This document shows, one piece after another, positions 1 through 5,862 of a stretch of 6,718 nt of DNA. Under the pieces are notes generated by a model that was not told the DNA's origin, ran no database searches, and was given only the letters and a program-made list of their open reading frames with translations. Every line of letters begins with the position of its first letter. The first letter of the stretch is position 1. Origin of the DNA: Spartobacteria bacterium UBA6821 (lineage in GTDB: Bacteria; Verrucomicrobiota; Verrucomicrobiia; Chthoniobacterales; UBA6821); NCBI GenBank assembly GCA_002452515.1, contig DKEN01000014.1:1-6718 (forward strand), written 5' to 3'. A program made the translations under genes and the position numbers.

Positions 1-1221
1 TTCAGTACCATCGTTCGTTAGCTCTTTTGGCTGGACTAGGTAATTGTATCCATCCAATCCGGTAACAGTGGCCTCTCTCCATTGCTCGGGCTCCATAAAT
101 TCCTTTATCCCCTCAGCTTCTCTCATGAGCCAACTTCCTCCGGAGCTGTACCCCATTGATTCTGCATAACGCCCCGCTGCTTTCCGCCATGCAATCATGT
201 ACGGGGTTACATGCGCTAGTTCGCTTGTCCTCGCCCACTTCCTTCCAGTGTAGACATAATCTGGAGGAGTTAACGGGTTTGATCTTGGTGGTATGGGACA
301 CATACCGTTCTTGCGATCAATCAGAAGGCTGCCGCAGTAGTTCAATGCCATATAGGAGCAAACCCTGAGAAAATCTTCGGTTGTAGGTAGGATTTCCAGG
401 TCATGCTCCTCGCCAATGCCATGTCTCTTCTCCGCGATGATTTTCTGAAGGCCTTGGTATGACTCCTTCTCCTCCTTGTCGCCTCTTTCAGTGAAGGGCC
501 ACATCATAAGATGGCAGTGAAGCCTTGGTTCTTTATGGACCGGAGTTCGGTAATAATACCCCTTATGGCGCCACTCTTGATATTTGGTGTGTGTGCCGAA
601 GGCAATGACTGCCACAGATTGATACCCAAGCCTATCAAAGGTATCTTCTCTGAAGTCTTTCAGATGTGACCGCACATCGTTATAATGAATTTTCCCCTCG
701 AAGGTTAAGGTGACAAAATAGATGGGCTGGGGTAGTATTCGCGCCAAGTTTGTTTGCAGGGCTACGAAGAGACGATAGGCACGCAGATCCTTCCACCCCC
801 AACGGTTTGGTCGTGTTAATGAATTGGCCAGCTTTGTTCCGATGGCCAGAACGAGCCCCCTTAAGGTATCAATGTACCCGATGAGAAAGAGACGTTTACT
901 CCAGGGGCCTTTCAGAGCCATCTGTAGATACTTTCTGGCATGAGCTCTAGCTCTCCTGAGCTCGCCCAAGCGATTTGGAAGATAACCATATAATATATCA
1001 GCATTTTTGGCTATTTCCGCTCGGGACTGCTTTATAATAATCAAGGAAGATAAAAGAAGTAATATCCTTTTCCACAAAGGCACCTTTGGAAATTCCGCGT
1101 CAAAAATCTCTGCCATCCAGGGCCACGCGAATTGATCTGGATTTGTCAATCCCGGTATAGGTACAACTTTCTTCTCGAATAGAACTGTACGTCGAGGTGT
1201 TGATGTAGGATCAGGGGGCAT
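1..1221 (-). CDS. HUH-type rolling-circle replication initiator-like protein, partial (C-terminal end off the left edge)
   Basis: Reading leftward from ATG at 1221 the frame is open for all 407 visible codons and has no stop before base 1. Residues 167-174 hold the strand IYFVTLTF (motif I). Residues 232-241 hold PRLHCHLMMW with the metal-binding pair H235/H237 (motif II, HUH). Residues 286-296 hold RVCSYMALNYC with candidate nucleophiles Y290 and Y295 (motif III). GRKW follows at 326-329, as in many Rep endonucleases. Spacings of about 60 and 53 residues fit the HUH fold. Such proteins nick one DNA strand and stay bound through tyrosine to start rolling-circle replication or transfer. The first ~160 residues form a separate, unrecognised, partly hydrophobic region (RILLLLSSLIIIK at 52-64). 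ATG 1221 is the first start after an in-frame TAA; no Shine-Dalgarno is visible. The gene looks more A+T-rich than its neighbours. It could instead be a relaxase or a phage replication protein. Confidence 0.65.
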   Translation of the reverse strand, partial: MPPDPTSTPRRTVLFEKKVVPIPGLTNPDQFAWPWMAEIFDAEFPKVPLWKRILLLLSSLIIIKQSRAEIAKNADILYGYLPNRLGELRRARAHARKYLQMALKGPWSKRLFLIGYIDTLRGLVLAIGTKLANSLTRPNRWGWKDLRAYRLFVALQTNLARILPQPIYFVTLTFEGKIHYNDVRSHLKDFREDTFDRLGYQSVAVIAFGTHTKYQEWRHKGYYYRTPVHKEPRLHCHLMMWPFTERGDKEEKESYQGLQKIIAEKRHGIGEEHDLEILPTTEDFLRVCSYMALNYCGSLLIDRKNGMCPIPPRSNPLTPPDYVYTGRKWARTSELAHVTPYMIAWRKAAGRYAESMGYSSGGSWLMREAEGIKEFMEPEQWREATVTGLDGYNYLVQPKELTNDGTE

Positions 1222-1364
1222 AGAAAGGGATTTCTTTCGGTCATCGCATTAAATCAACCGTTTTCTGCTAGATTACGAGATTTTCCTGCTCCAAAGATTC
1301 CTCATTAAATCATTTTCCATTTCAATTATGGCGCTTTAATCAAGAATCCGTTACATTCTTCCCT
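1222..1364. promoter_or_regulatory. divergent intergenic region between rep-like gene and fic, with a 10-bp direct repeat
   Basis: This A+T-rich 143-bp stretch separates the divergent starts and must hold both promoters. The 10-mer CATTAAATCA occurs twice in direct orientation at 1247-1256 and 1303-1312, 56 bp apart. A possible rightward -10 box TTTAAT (1335-1340) lies 24 bases before the fic ATG. An upstream TTTCCA would be its -35 with a short 15-bp spacer, so the promoter call is weak. The direct repeats could be operators, for example for autoregulation by the AbiEi-like wing of the Fic protein, but this is inference. Confidence 0.3.
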
Positions 1365-2861
1365 ATGAGCAAGCCCTTAAAGGGAATTTCGTTACCGGAT
1401 CAGCAAGGCGAGGTTGTCATCTCCATGGAGAGCAACCGTGTCGCTATCCACCGTGCCGTCCGTGCCGGAAAGCTCCGTAAACTTGCCCCCCGAATCTATA
1501 CTTCTAATCTCCAGGATACCCCAGAGAAAATCATTCTTGCCAATTGCTGGCAGATTGCCGGTGCCGTCTTTCCCAGCGCCCTGATTGCAGACCGTACCGC
1601 CTTGGAACAACGCCCGGCCTCCGATGGGTCCATTTTCCTCATCACCGAAAGCCGCTCTACCGATCTTGAACTCCCTGGCATTACCTTCCGCCCCAGAAAG
1701 GGGTATCCTCCCCTAGAAGGATACGACATGCCGTTTATGGCAGGTCTCTGGATGTCCTCCCAAGCCAGGGCGCTCATGGATAACCTCCGTCCCTCCAGGC
1801 AACGCACCCATGTGCGCCGCACGCTTACCCAGGAAGAGCTGGAGGCCTTCATTGAAAAGATGCTCCGCAATAGTGGAGAGACCGTTCTCAACAGACTCCG
1901 AGACCAAGCTCGAACCATGGCCCCCCAGCTCTCCATGGAAGCAGAAGCCTCCAAACTCTCCGCCATCATCGGAACGATGATGGGAACACAGAACGAGCCC
2001 CTCTTCTCCGATCTCGGGGTTTCTCTCTCCAAGGGGCTCGGCTACGATCCCGAGCGGCTAGTGCTCTTCGAGCATCTCAGAGCCTCTCTGGCTGCACATC
2101 CCTTTGCCGAAAGGATAGCCCGGCAAAAAAGTACCTACCTGCCCTTTTTTGAAAGTTACTTTTCAAACTTCATCGAGGGAACGGAGTTTGAAGTCAAAGA
2201 AGCCTACGCCATCGTGTTTGAAGGTGTCATCCCGCAGGAACGTCCAGCCGATGCCCACGACATCCTTGATGCTTTCAGGATCGTCTCCGATCCCGTCGAG
2301 ATGAACCGTAGGGCCTCCAATCCCAAGGAGTTCATCGAACTTCTCCGTCACCGCCACTCCGTCATCCTTGCCGGTAGACCGGACAAGAACCCCGGCCAGT
2401 TCAAGACTCAGTTCAATCGGGCCGGAGAATCCCTCTTCGTCCAACCCAACCTCGTTCTAGGAACCCTTGAACGGGGATTTGAACTGCTCTCCACGCTCCA
2501 ACATCCGATGGCTCGGGCTATCTATGCCATGTTCCTCGTTGCTGAAGTCCATCCCTTTTCAGATGGCAATGGCCGCATTGCCCGGATCATGATGAATGCA
2601 GAACTTCACCACGAGGGACACGAACGGGTGATGATTCCCAATGTCTTCCGCACGGAATATCTTCAGTCTCTCCGATCCCTGACCCACAATCACCGCACGG
2701 ACGGCCTTATTTCAGTCTTGGATTTCGCCCAGCATTTTGTCAGCAAGATCGATTTTTCGGATTACCCCACCGCAGTTAAGCAACTCAATGAGTGCCACGC
2801 CTTCGCAAATCCTGCGGATGCCATGGGCAGCGGAGACAAGCTGACTCTGCGAAAAGAGTAA
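1365..2861 (+). CDS. Fic-domain protein (probable AMP transferase) with AbiEi-like N-terminal domain
   Basis: Fic enzymes usually transfer AMP from ATP to a target hydroxyl. Here residues 396-407 are HPFSDGNGRIAR, matching HPFx(D/E)GNGRxxR with catalytic H396, D400 for the metal and R404/R407, so the active site looks intact. SNFIEG at 267-272 fits the inhibitory [S/T]xxxE[G/N] motif, with E271 expected to block ATP, and it lies N-terminal to the core as in class II Fic proteins. Residues ~15-145 (RAGKLRKLAPRIYTS, then ADRTALEQRPASDGSIFL, then PFMAGLWMSSQARALMDNL) resemble the winged-helix AbiEi-type antitoxin of type IV toxin-antitoxin systems. The protein may thus bind DNA and carry its own restraint. 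The 498 residues are uninterrupted. No clear Shine-Dalgarno precedes ATG 1365. It is divergent from the rep-like gene and convergent with the integrase. A role in element maintenance or defence is inferred; the AMPylation target is unknown. Confidence 0.9.
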   Translation: MSKPLKGISLPDQQGEVVISMESNRVAIHRAVRAGKLRKLAPRIYTSNLQDTPEKIILANCWQIAGAVFPSALIADRTALEQRPASDGSIFLITESRSTDLELPGITFRPRKGYPPLEGYDMPFMAGLWMSSQARALMDNLRPSRQRTHVRRTLTQEELEAFIEKMLRNSGETVLNRLRDQARTMAPQLSMEAEASKLSAIIGTMMGTQNEPLFSDLGVSLSKGLGYDPERLVLFEHLRASLAAHPFAERIARQKSTYLPFFESYFSNFIEGTEFEVKEAYAIVFEGVIPQERPADAHDILDAFRIVSDPVEMNRRASNPKEFIELLRHRHSVILAGRPDKNPGQFKTQFNRAGESLFVQPNLVLGTLERGFELLSTLQHPMARAIYAMFLVAEVHPFSDGNGRIARIMMNAELHHEGHERVMIPNVFRTEYLQSLRSLTHNHRTDGLISVLDFAQHFVSKIDFSDYPTAVKQLNECHAFANPADAMGSGDKLTLRKE

Positions 2862-2863
2862 TA

Positions 2864-4051
2864 TCATCCCTTCGGTTTTGGCTTCTTGGGTTTCTCGGGG
2901 GAGGGGAGCTTGGAGATCTCGTCCGCCAACCTCGCCGCCTCTGGTTTCGTGTACAACATATTTACGTCCCGGCTCGTGTGGTCGGATAGTTTCATCCGTA
3001 CCTCTGCGCTTACTCCTGCGGCCTCAAGCTCTGTATTGAAGGTGGCCCGGAGGCTATGAAAGCCAAAGGCATAAACATCCCTGCCACGGGTGCTTCCTGC
3101 CTTCTTCTCCTTTACGGGATAATTCTTGATGCCTGCCTTTTCAATTAGTCGCGTGAAGGTGTTTGAGAGACCTGTAGTTCCGGTGACTTTCAGTTTTGAA
3201 AGTTTTGTGAAAATAAAGTCCGATTCCTTTTTGGAATCTCCCTCTGCCTTCCACAATCGAAGCCAGAGAAGAAGCCGCTTGTGGAGTGGGATTTGTAGAG
3301 GTGGTCGAAGGGCTCCCTCACGTCGCTTCTGCGGATGCACGGTTATCACCTTGGTAGCAAGATCGAGGTTTTCCCATTTCAGCGAGGCAATATCTCCAAG
3401 GCGGAGTCCCGTGAAATAACCAACAAAAATGAACCCGTACCATTCGTCATCGGCGGCAGCTAGCAATTGCTCCACCTGTGTTCTTGTAAAAGGGTTCTTG
3501 ATGGCACTGTTGTTGGGTTTGGTCTCCACCGTGCCAGCAACATTGAGTTTCACCTGCCCTCGTTTGAATGCTTTACCCAAGGCTGCATGGATTGCTTTGA
3601 GATCAATATTGAGTGTTTTTTCGGCCAACCCCTCATCCTGTTCATGCCTGATGAAACTTTCGATCTGTTCGCCGGTCAATGTTGGCAAGTCGTGGTCAGC
3701 CTCCTCGCCAAGGAACAGAACAAGCTTTCTGATGCTTGAGGAGTACCGTTTATGGGTGTTCTCGGAGAGATGGAGTTTCTGACCTTCCACCCACTCCTCA
3801 AAAAATTTCCTAATCGTGGAAACTTTGAGAGGTTTCTTTCCCCTGGCTTCTCTCATCTGGTCAAGAATCTCACGGTCCCGATGATCTGCTCCTGCCTCTT
3901 TGGCGGCATCCGCCCAGGCAATGCACACTTTCCAAGCCTCCGCCTTTGTCTTCATCTTTGTGCTACGAAACTTGCGTTTTCCGTTGGCAAGCGAATAGGC
4001 GCAGTAGAAATATGGAGACCGATCTTTGGGGTCTTTATGAAGCGAAGGCAT
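2864..4051 (-). CDS. int: tyrosine site-specific recombinase (integrase)
   Basis: This 395-residue phage/island-type integrase has three parts. An N-terminal arm-binding-like region (about 1-65) contains SPYFYCAYSLANGKRKFRST. A core-binding SAM-like domain (about 75-175) contains STIRKFFEEWVEG and SENTHKRYSSSIRKL. The catalytic domain follows. All expected catalytic residues are visible: R217 in GLRLGD, K242 in HPQKRR, H332 and R335 in FHSLR, H358 in LSDHTS and nucleophile Y367 in NMLYT. The tail is rich in Pro and Lys (PEKPKKPKPKG). It should insert and excise the element at the tRNA attachment site about 150 bp behind its start. That adjacency and the inward reading direction are typical of tRNA-targeting islands. 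The stop codon is 2 bases from the fic stop on the other strand. No separate excisionase is seen. The start ATG lacks an obvious Shine-Dalgarno, but the ATG and family length agree. Confidence 0.93.
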   Translation of the reverse strand: MPSLHKDPKDRSPYFYCAYSLANGKRKFRSTKMKTKAEAWKVCIAWADAAKEAGADHRDREILDQMREARGKKPLKVSTIRKFFEEWVEGQKLHLSENTHKRYSSSIRKLVLFLGEEADHDLPTLTGEQIESFIRHEQDEGLAEKTLNIDLKAIHAALGKAFKRGQVKLNVAGTVETKPNNSAIKNPFTRTQVEQLLAAADDEWYGFIFVGYFTGLRLGDIASLKWENLDLATKVITVHPQKRREGALRPPLQIPLHKRLLLWLRLWKAEGDSKKESDFIFTKLSKLKVTGTTGLSNTFTRLIEKAGIKNYPVKEKKAGSTRGRDVYAFGFHSLRATFNTELEAAGVSAEVRMKLSDHTSRDVNMLYTKPEAARLADEISKLPSPEKPKKPKPKG

Positions 4052-4125
4052 CGTAAAAATTTAGGTAGGAGGGGATGGGGTGCAGGATCAATCTGTGCCT
4101 CAAATCATTCCCTGAAACAACAAAA

Positions 4126-4147
4126 AAGTCATAACAAAGTCATAACA
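4126..4147. repeat. perfect tandem duplication of an 11-bp unit, candidate integrase or excisionase arm site
   Basis: AAGTCATAACA occurs twice back to back (4126-4136 and 4137-4147) between the integrase start and the tRNA-derived attachment site. Short direct repeats in this position commonly serve as arm-type sites for a tyrosine integrase or its excisionase, or as operators for int. The repeat itself is seen directly; the function is inferred. Confidence 0.5.
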
Positions 4148-4200
4148 ACCTCAATCAACATTACCGCCCTTGAGCCTTTAAGTTACTCTGTTACAAGTGC

Positions 4201-4251
4201 TTTAAGATCAACGGGTTAGAGTCACAGGTTCGAACCCTGTATCGCGCACCA
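4201..4251 (+). other. attachment site: 3' part of a tRNA gene, probably tRNA-Leu
   Basis: The sequence supplies the second half of a tRNA. The T stem is ACAGG (4224-4228) paired with CCTGT (4236-4240) around the canonical loop TTCGAAC. The acceptor 3' strand ATCGCGC (4241-4247) follows, then discriminator A and an encoded CCA (4249-4251). Upstream, TTTAAGA (4201-4207) would serve as an anticodon loop for UAA (Leu), with TCAAC as the 3' anticodon-stem strand. The preceding bases do not supply GTTGA, and no GCGCGAT acceptor or D-arm exists in the 150 bp upstream. This is therefore not a complete gene but the copy left by insertion into a tRNA, with the crossover probably near the anticodon loop. 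Orientation puts the element to the left and the restored tRNA at its far end. The tRNA identity is tentative, since the variable arm of 11 bases does not pair well. Confidence 0.75.
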
Positions 4252-4275
4252 TTTTTATCTGCTACCATCAACGGT

Positions 4276-4506
4276 ATGGCTACCTATCTCTACGAGACGA
4301 TTTCGAACAAACCGGGCGAGAATCCGGAGACCTTTGAGATCCAGCAGAGCATGAAAGATGCTCCCCTGACGCATCATCCCGAGAATGGAAAGCCGGTGCG
4401 TCGTGTGATCACAGGTGGTTTTGGGTATGCAGCGAAGGCTGGAGCGGTGCCGTCTCCCCGGCCTTCTTCCGGCGGAGGGTGTGGTTCGGGCTGCGGGTGT
4501 CACTAG
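4276..4506 (+). CDS. FmdB-like small protein lacking the usual zinc-ribbon cysteines
   Basis: This 76-residue protein follows the FmdB/CxxC_CXXC_SSSS pattern: MATYLYET at the start, TFEIQQSMKDAPLTHHPENG in the middle and VRRVITGGFG after it. In classical FmdB proteins the positions after the first strand and around HHPENG carry CxxC pairs. Here those positions hold other residues (ISNKPGEN, HHPENG). The only cysteines are in a C-terminal Gly-rich tail at 69, 73 and 75 (GGGCGSGCGCH). FmdB was named as a putative regulator of formamidase expression, but the function of most family members is unknown. The tail could still bind metal. The gene starts 24 bases after the tRNA CCA and is probably the first chromosomal gene beyond the element. 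No Shine-Dalgarno is visible before ATG 4276. Confidence 0.8.
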   Translation: MATYLYETISNKPGENPETFEIQQSMKDAPLTHHPENGKPVRRVITGGFGYAAKAGAVPSPRPSSGGGCGSGCGCH

Positions 4507-4715
4507 AGTGCTACACGGATACTGGGAGGTAGGTAGTTCAACCCCCGCCGTATCGCGCGACCCTGTTGGCCGAGGAAATCCCCGCAAGGTTCCAGAGATT
4601 GGATAGAGTAGTATGTTCCGGTAAATAGGTTTTCCGCGGTTTTTCTTCCTGAAGAAGCCGACGAGGAGATGAAAATTGGCAACTTTCGGCCGGGTGTGGT
4701 GTTACCCAGAAAACC
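4507..4715. other. intergenic region with one hairpin
   Basis: No gene is supported in these 209 bases; open frames here lack family features and overlap better genes. A stem-loop lies at about 4638-4661: CGG and CCG flank TTCTT-CCTG-AAGAA. It has no following U-tract on either strand, so it is not an obvious intrinsic terminator. The promoter for the downstream lipoprotein gene should be here but could not be placed with confidence. Confidence 0.5.
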
Positions 4716-5213
4716 ATGAAATCCCCGCTCCTCCCCTCTGCCCTTCTCCTTCTTACGCTTACGCTGCTTCCGGCGTGCAAACCGAAACCCGCGTCCAGCC
4801 CGGAGGCTTCCTCTCCAACACCCGTGCCCTCCGCCTCTCCGGTGGCTGCCGATGAACAGCCCTCATCCTCGCCGCAGGAGGAAGGAGGGAGAAGTCGGGG
4901 AAATTATCAGCAACGTGCCCAGCAGCGACTTGATCAGATGACGACGACGCTCGCTCTCACCCAGGATCAGGCCGAAAAAGTGAAGGCCATCATGCAGGAC
5001 CAGTTCGGCGCAATACGTGCGCAGACGCAGGGCATGAGCCGAGAGGATCGACGAGCCGCCTTCCAAAAAGCCCGGGAAGCGGTGAATGCGAAGATTGCGG
5101 AGATCCTAACGCCCGATCAGCAGCCAAAGTGGGAAGAGTACCAGAAGCAGATGGAGGCCCGCCGTGCCCAACGTGGGCAGGGTGGTTCCGGGGGGCTGCG
5201 GTTCCCGGACTGA
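4716..5213 (+). CDS. LTxxQ-motif (Spy/CpxP-like) periplasmic lipoprotein
   Basis: The 165-residue product starts with a lipoprotein signal peptide: K2, a hydrophobic run (LLPSALLLLTLTL) and lipobox LPAC with acylated C21. A Pro/Ser/Ala-rich linker (~22-60) follows. The helical domain (~62-148) carries two LTxxQ signatures, LTQDQ at 81-85 and LTPDQ at 131-135, spaced 50 residues apart as in Spy and CpxP. Members of this family are periplasmic helical proteins linked to envelope stress and chaperoning. CpxP and Spy are soluble, whereas this one should be membrane-anchored. The tail (RRAQRGQGGSGGLRFPD) is basic and Gly-rich. ATG 4716 is chosen because it gives a complete signal peptide; no good ribosome site precedes it. 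It stands alone between the FmdB-like gene and the RNA candidate. The exact substrate or role is unknown. Confidence 0.85.
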   Translation: MKSPLLPSALLLLTLTLLPACKPKPASSPEASSPTPVPSASPVAADEQPSSSPQEEGGRSRGNYQQRAQQRLDQMTTTLALTQDQAEKVKAIMQDQFGAIRAQTQGMSREDRRAAFQKAREAVNAKIAEILTPDQQPKWEEYQKQMEARRAQRGQGGSGGLRFPD

Positions 5214-5234
5214 TATTTATGACACAGGTGGGAC

Positions 5235-5262
5235 TTGCATGAGCGGCGCGTTGATGTAATAT
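5235..5262 (+). promoter_or_regulatory. candidate sigma-70-type promoter for the structured RNA
   Basis: TTGCAT (5235-5240) and TAATAT (5257-5262) are separated by 16 bp and match the -35 and -10 consensus at 3 and 4 of 6 positions. Transcription would start near 5269, just before the structured segment that ends at the intrinsic terminator. Host consensus is unknown, so the call is moderate to low. Confidence 0.4.
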
Positions 5263-5268
5263 CTTTTT

Positions 5269-5480
5269 AAGCATCAGGAACGCCCGACCAACCCGCAAGG
5301 AGAGGATAGGCTGCCAACCGGGGGTGGAGACCCCACGGTGGTTTGGATGATCACGAGATGCCGGTTCTCAATAGGGAATCGGTGTGATCTTCCGATGTGC
5401 GTCGGGGAGAAATCCGGCGAACAACTATCTCCAGGACTTTGAATGAGCCGCCGCTTCCTGATGGAAACGGCGGTTTTTTA
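5269..5480 (+). ncRNA. candidate structured non-coding RNA of about 210 nt
   Basis: Hand folding gives a coherent branched structure. A closing helix pairs GGAGA/TAG (5299-5303, 5307-5309) with CTATCTCC (5425-5432). Inside it are three hairpins. Hairpin one is ACCG+GGGGT (5317-5325) with ACCCC (5330-5334), a bulged A and CGGT (5336-5339), loop GGAG. Hairpin two is long: GGA-GATCAC (5345-5354) with GTGATC-TCC (5384-5393), topped by CCGGTTCTC/GGGAATCGG (5361-5382) with loop AATA and a six-base GAGATG bulge. Hairpin three is CGTCGG/CCGGCG (5400-5419). A strong terminator ends it. A plausible promoter precedes it and no convincing ORF is contained. It does not match any RNA I can name (not 6S, RNase P, SRP, tmRNA or a riboswitch I recognise). 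It could be a trans-acting RNA, or the attenuated leader of a downstream gene about 220 nt away. Confidence 0.5.
5448..5479 (+). terminator. strong Rho-independent terminator
   Basis: CCGCCG (5448-5453) pairs with CGGCGG (5468-5473), and TTCC (5455-5458) pairs with GGAA (5463-5466). One C-A mismatch interrupts the stem, the loop is TGAT, and six T follow (5474-5479). It ends the candidate RNA and would also end readthrough from the lipoprotein gene. Confidence 0.88.
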
Positions 5481-5570
5481 TTGTCCCGATCCCTGTGCGC
5501 CACCATAGCCCGAAAAGAGCGATTGGAAGTGATGAGATGGCTCAAGATGTTGGACAATAGGAGGAACGGA

Positions 5571-5605
5571 AGCGCGGAAGCGTATCTTTAGATACGGTGA
5601 GCGCT
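5571..5605. other. stem-loop with an internal loop
   Basis: AGCGC (5571-5575) pairs with GCGCT (5601-5605), and CGTATC (5581-5586) pairs with GATACG (5591-5596) around loop TTTA. A GGAAG/GTGA internal loop lies between the stems. No T-tract follows, so it is not a typical terminator. It may be an RNA structural element or a protein-binding palindrome upstream of the small ORFs. Confidence 0.35.
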
Positions 5606-5631
5606 GACAAAGCTCCTTCGTGGCCAGCAGA

Positions 5632-5862
5632 TTAAGTCAGATCGCTCCGATCAAACGCTTTTTTCGGGCTGAGAACCCACACCAAGGACAAGGAAGCGAT
5701 GAGCACAACAACCAGAAACATCACGACAAAGAAGACAACCCGTTGCACCCCGGCGCGAAACGCGCGGTGGTCTGCGGAGAAAACCAGAACTAGGCTTGCC
5801 CGCAGTTTTTCCAAACTAGGCACGCAATCCGGACCCACTCCCTGGGCGGAGATCGAACTCAC
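5632..5862 (-). CDS. hypothetical small single-span membrane protein (doubtful)
   Basis: The product is not recognised. Translation from GTG 5862 gives 76 residues with a soluble N-terminal part and one clean 23-residue hydrophobic segment at about 42-64 (starting VVFFVVMFLVVV), flanked by R41 and the pair K67/K68. That arrangement suits an inner-membrane span. Against it, the start is GTG, no Shine-Dalgarno precedes it, and a + strand ORF with a better ribosome site occupies 5699-5872. The hydrophobic run may simply be the antisense of a Thr/Lys-rich coding stretch. Only one of the two is likely to be translated. Confidence 0.35.
   Translation of the reverse strand: MSSISAQGVGPDCVPSLEKLRASLVLVFSADHRAFRAGVQRVVFFVVMFLVVVLIASLSLVWVLSPKKAFDRSDLT

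Noticed and set aside
113..301. 62-residue leftward ORF near the left edge
   Set aside because: It lies inside the rep-like gene in another frame and has no family features; the overlapping frame is open for 407 codons and carries the HUH motifs.
1496..2032. 178-residue leftward ORF
   Set aside because: It is antisense to fic, Ser/Arg-rich with no recognisable domain, and the fic frame is clearly coding.
2094..2102. First HPF triplet in the Fic protein (residues 245-247)
   Set aside because: It is not followed by GNGR; the real motif is at residues 396-407.
3429..4219. Several rightward ORFs antisense to the integrase
   Set aside because: The integrase catalytic residues are on the opposite strand; these translations look like random shadows.
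4150..4251. Complete tRNA gene
   Set aside because: No 5' acceptor strand, D arm or matching 5' anticodon-stem strand is present, so only the 3' part exists.
4638..4661. Hairpin as a terminator
   Set aside because: It lacks a T-tract after the stem on either strand.
4415..4780. ORFs of 63 (+) and 80 (-) residues around 4415-4780
   Set aside because: They overlap the FmdB-like and lipoprotein genes in other frames and have no domain features.
5397..5591. 64-residue rightward ORF
   Set aside because: It runs through the strong terminator and the structured RNA candidate, so it is most likely non-coding.
5576..5600. Kink-turn in the internal loop
   Set aside because: The required tandem sheared G-A arrangement is not in register on the 5' strand (AG rather than GA before the inner helix).
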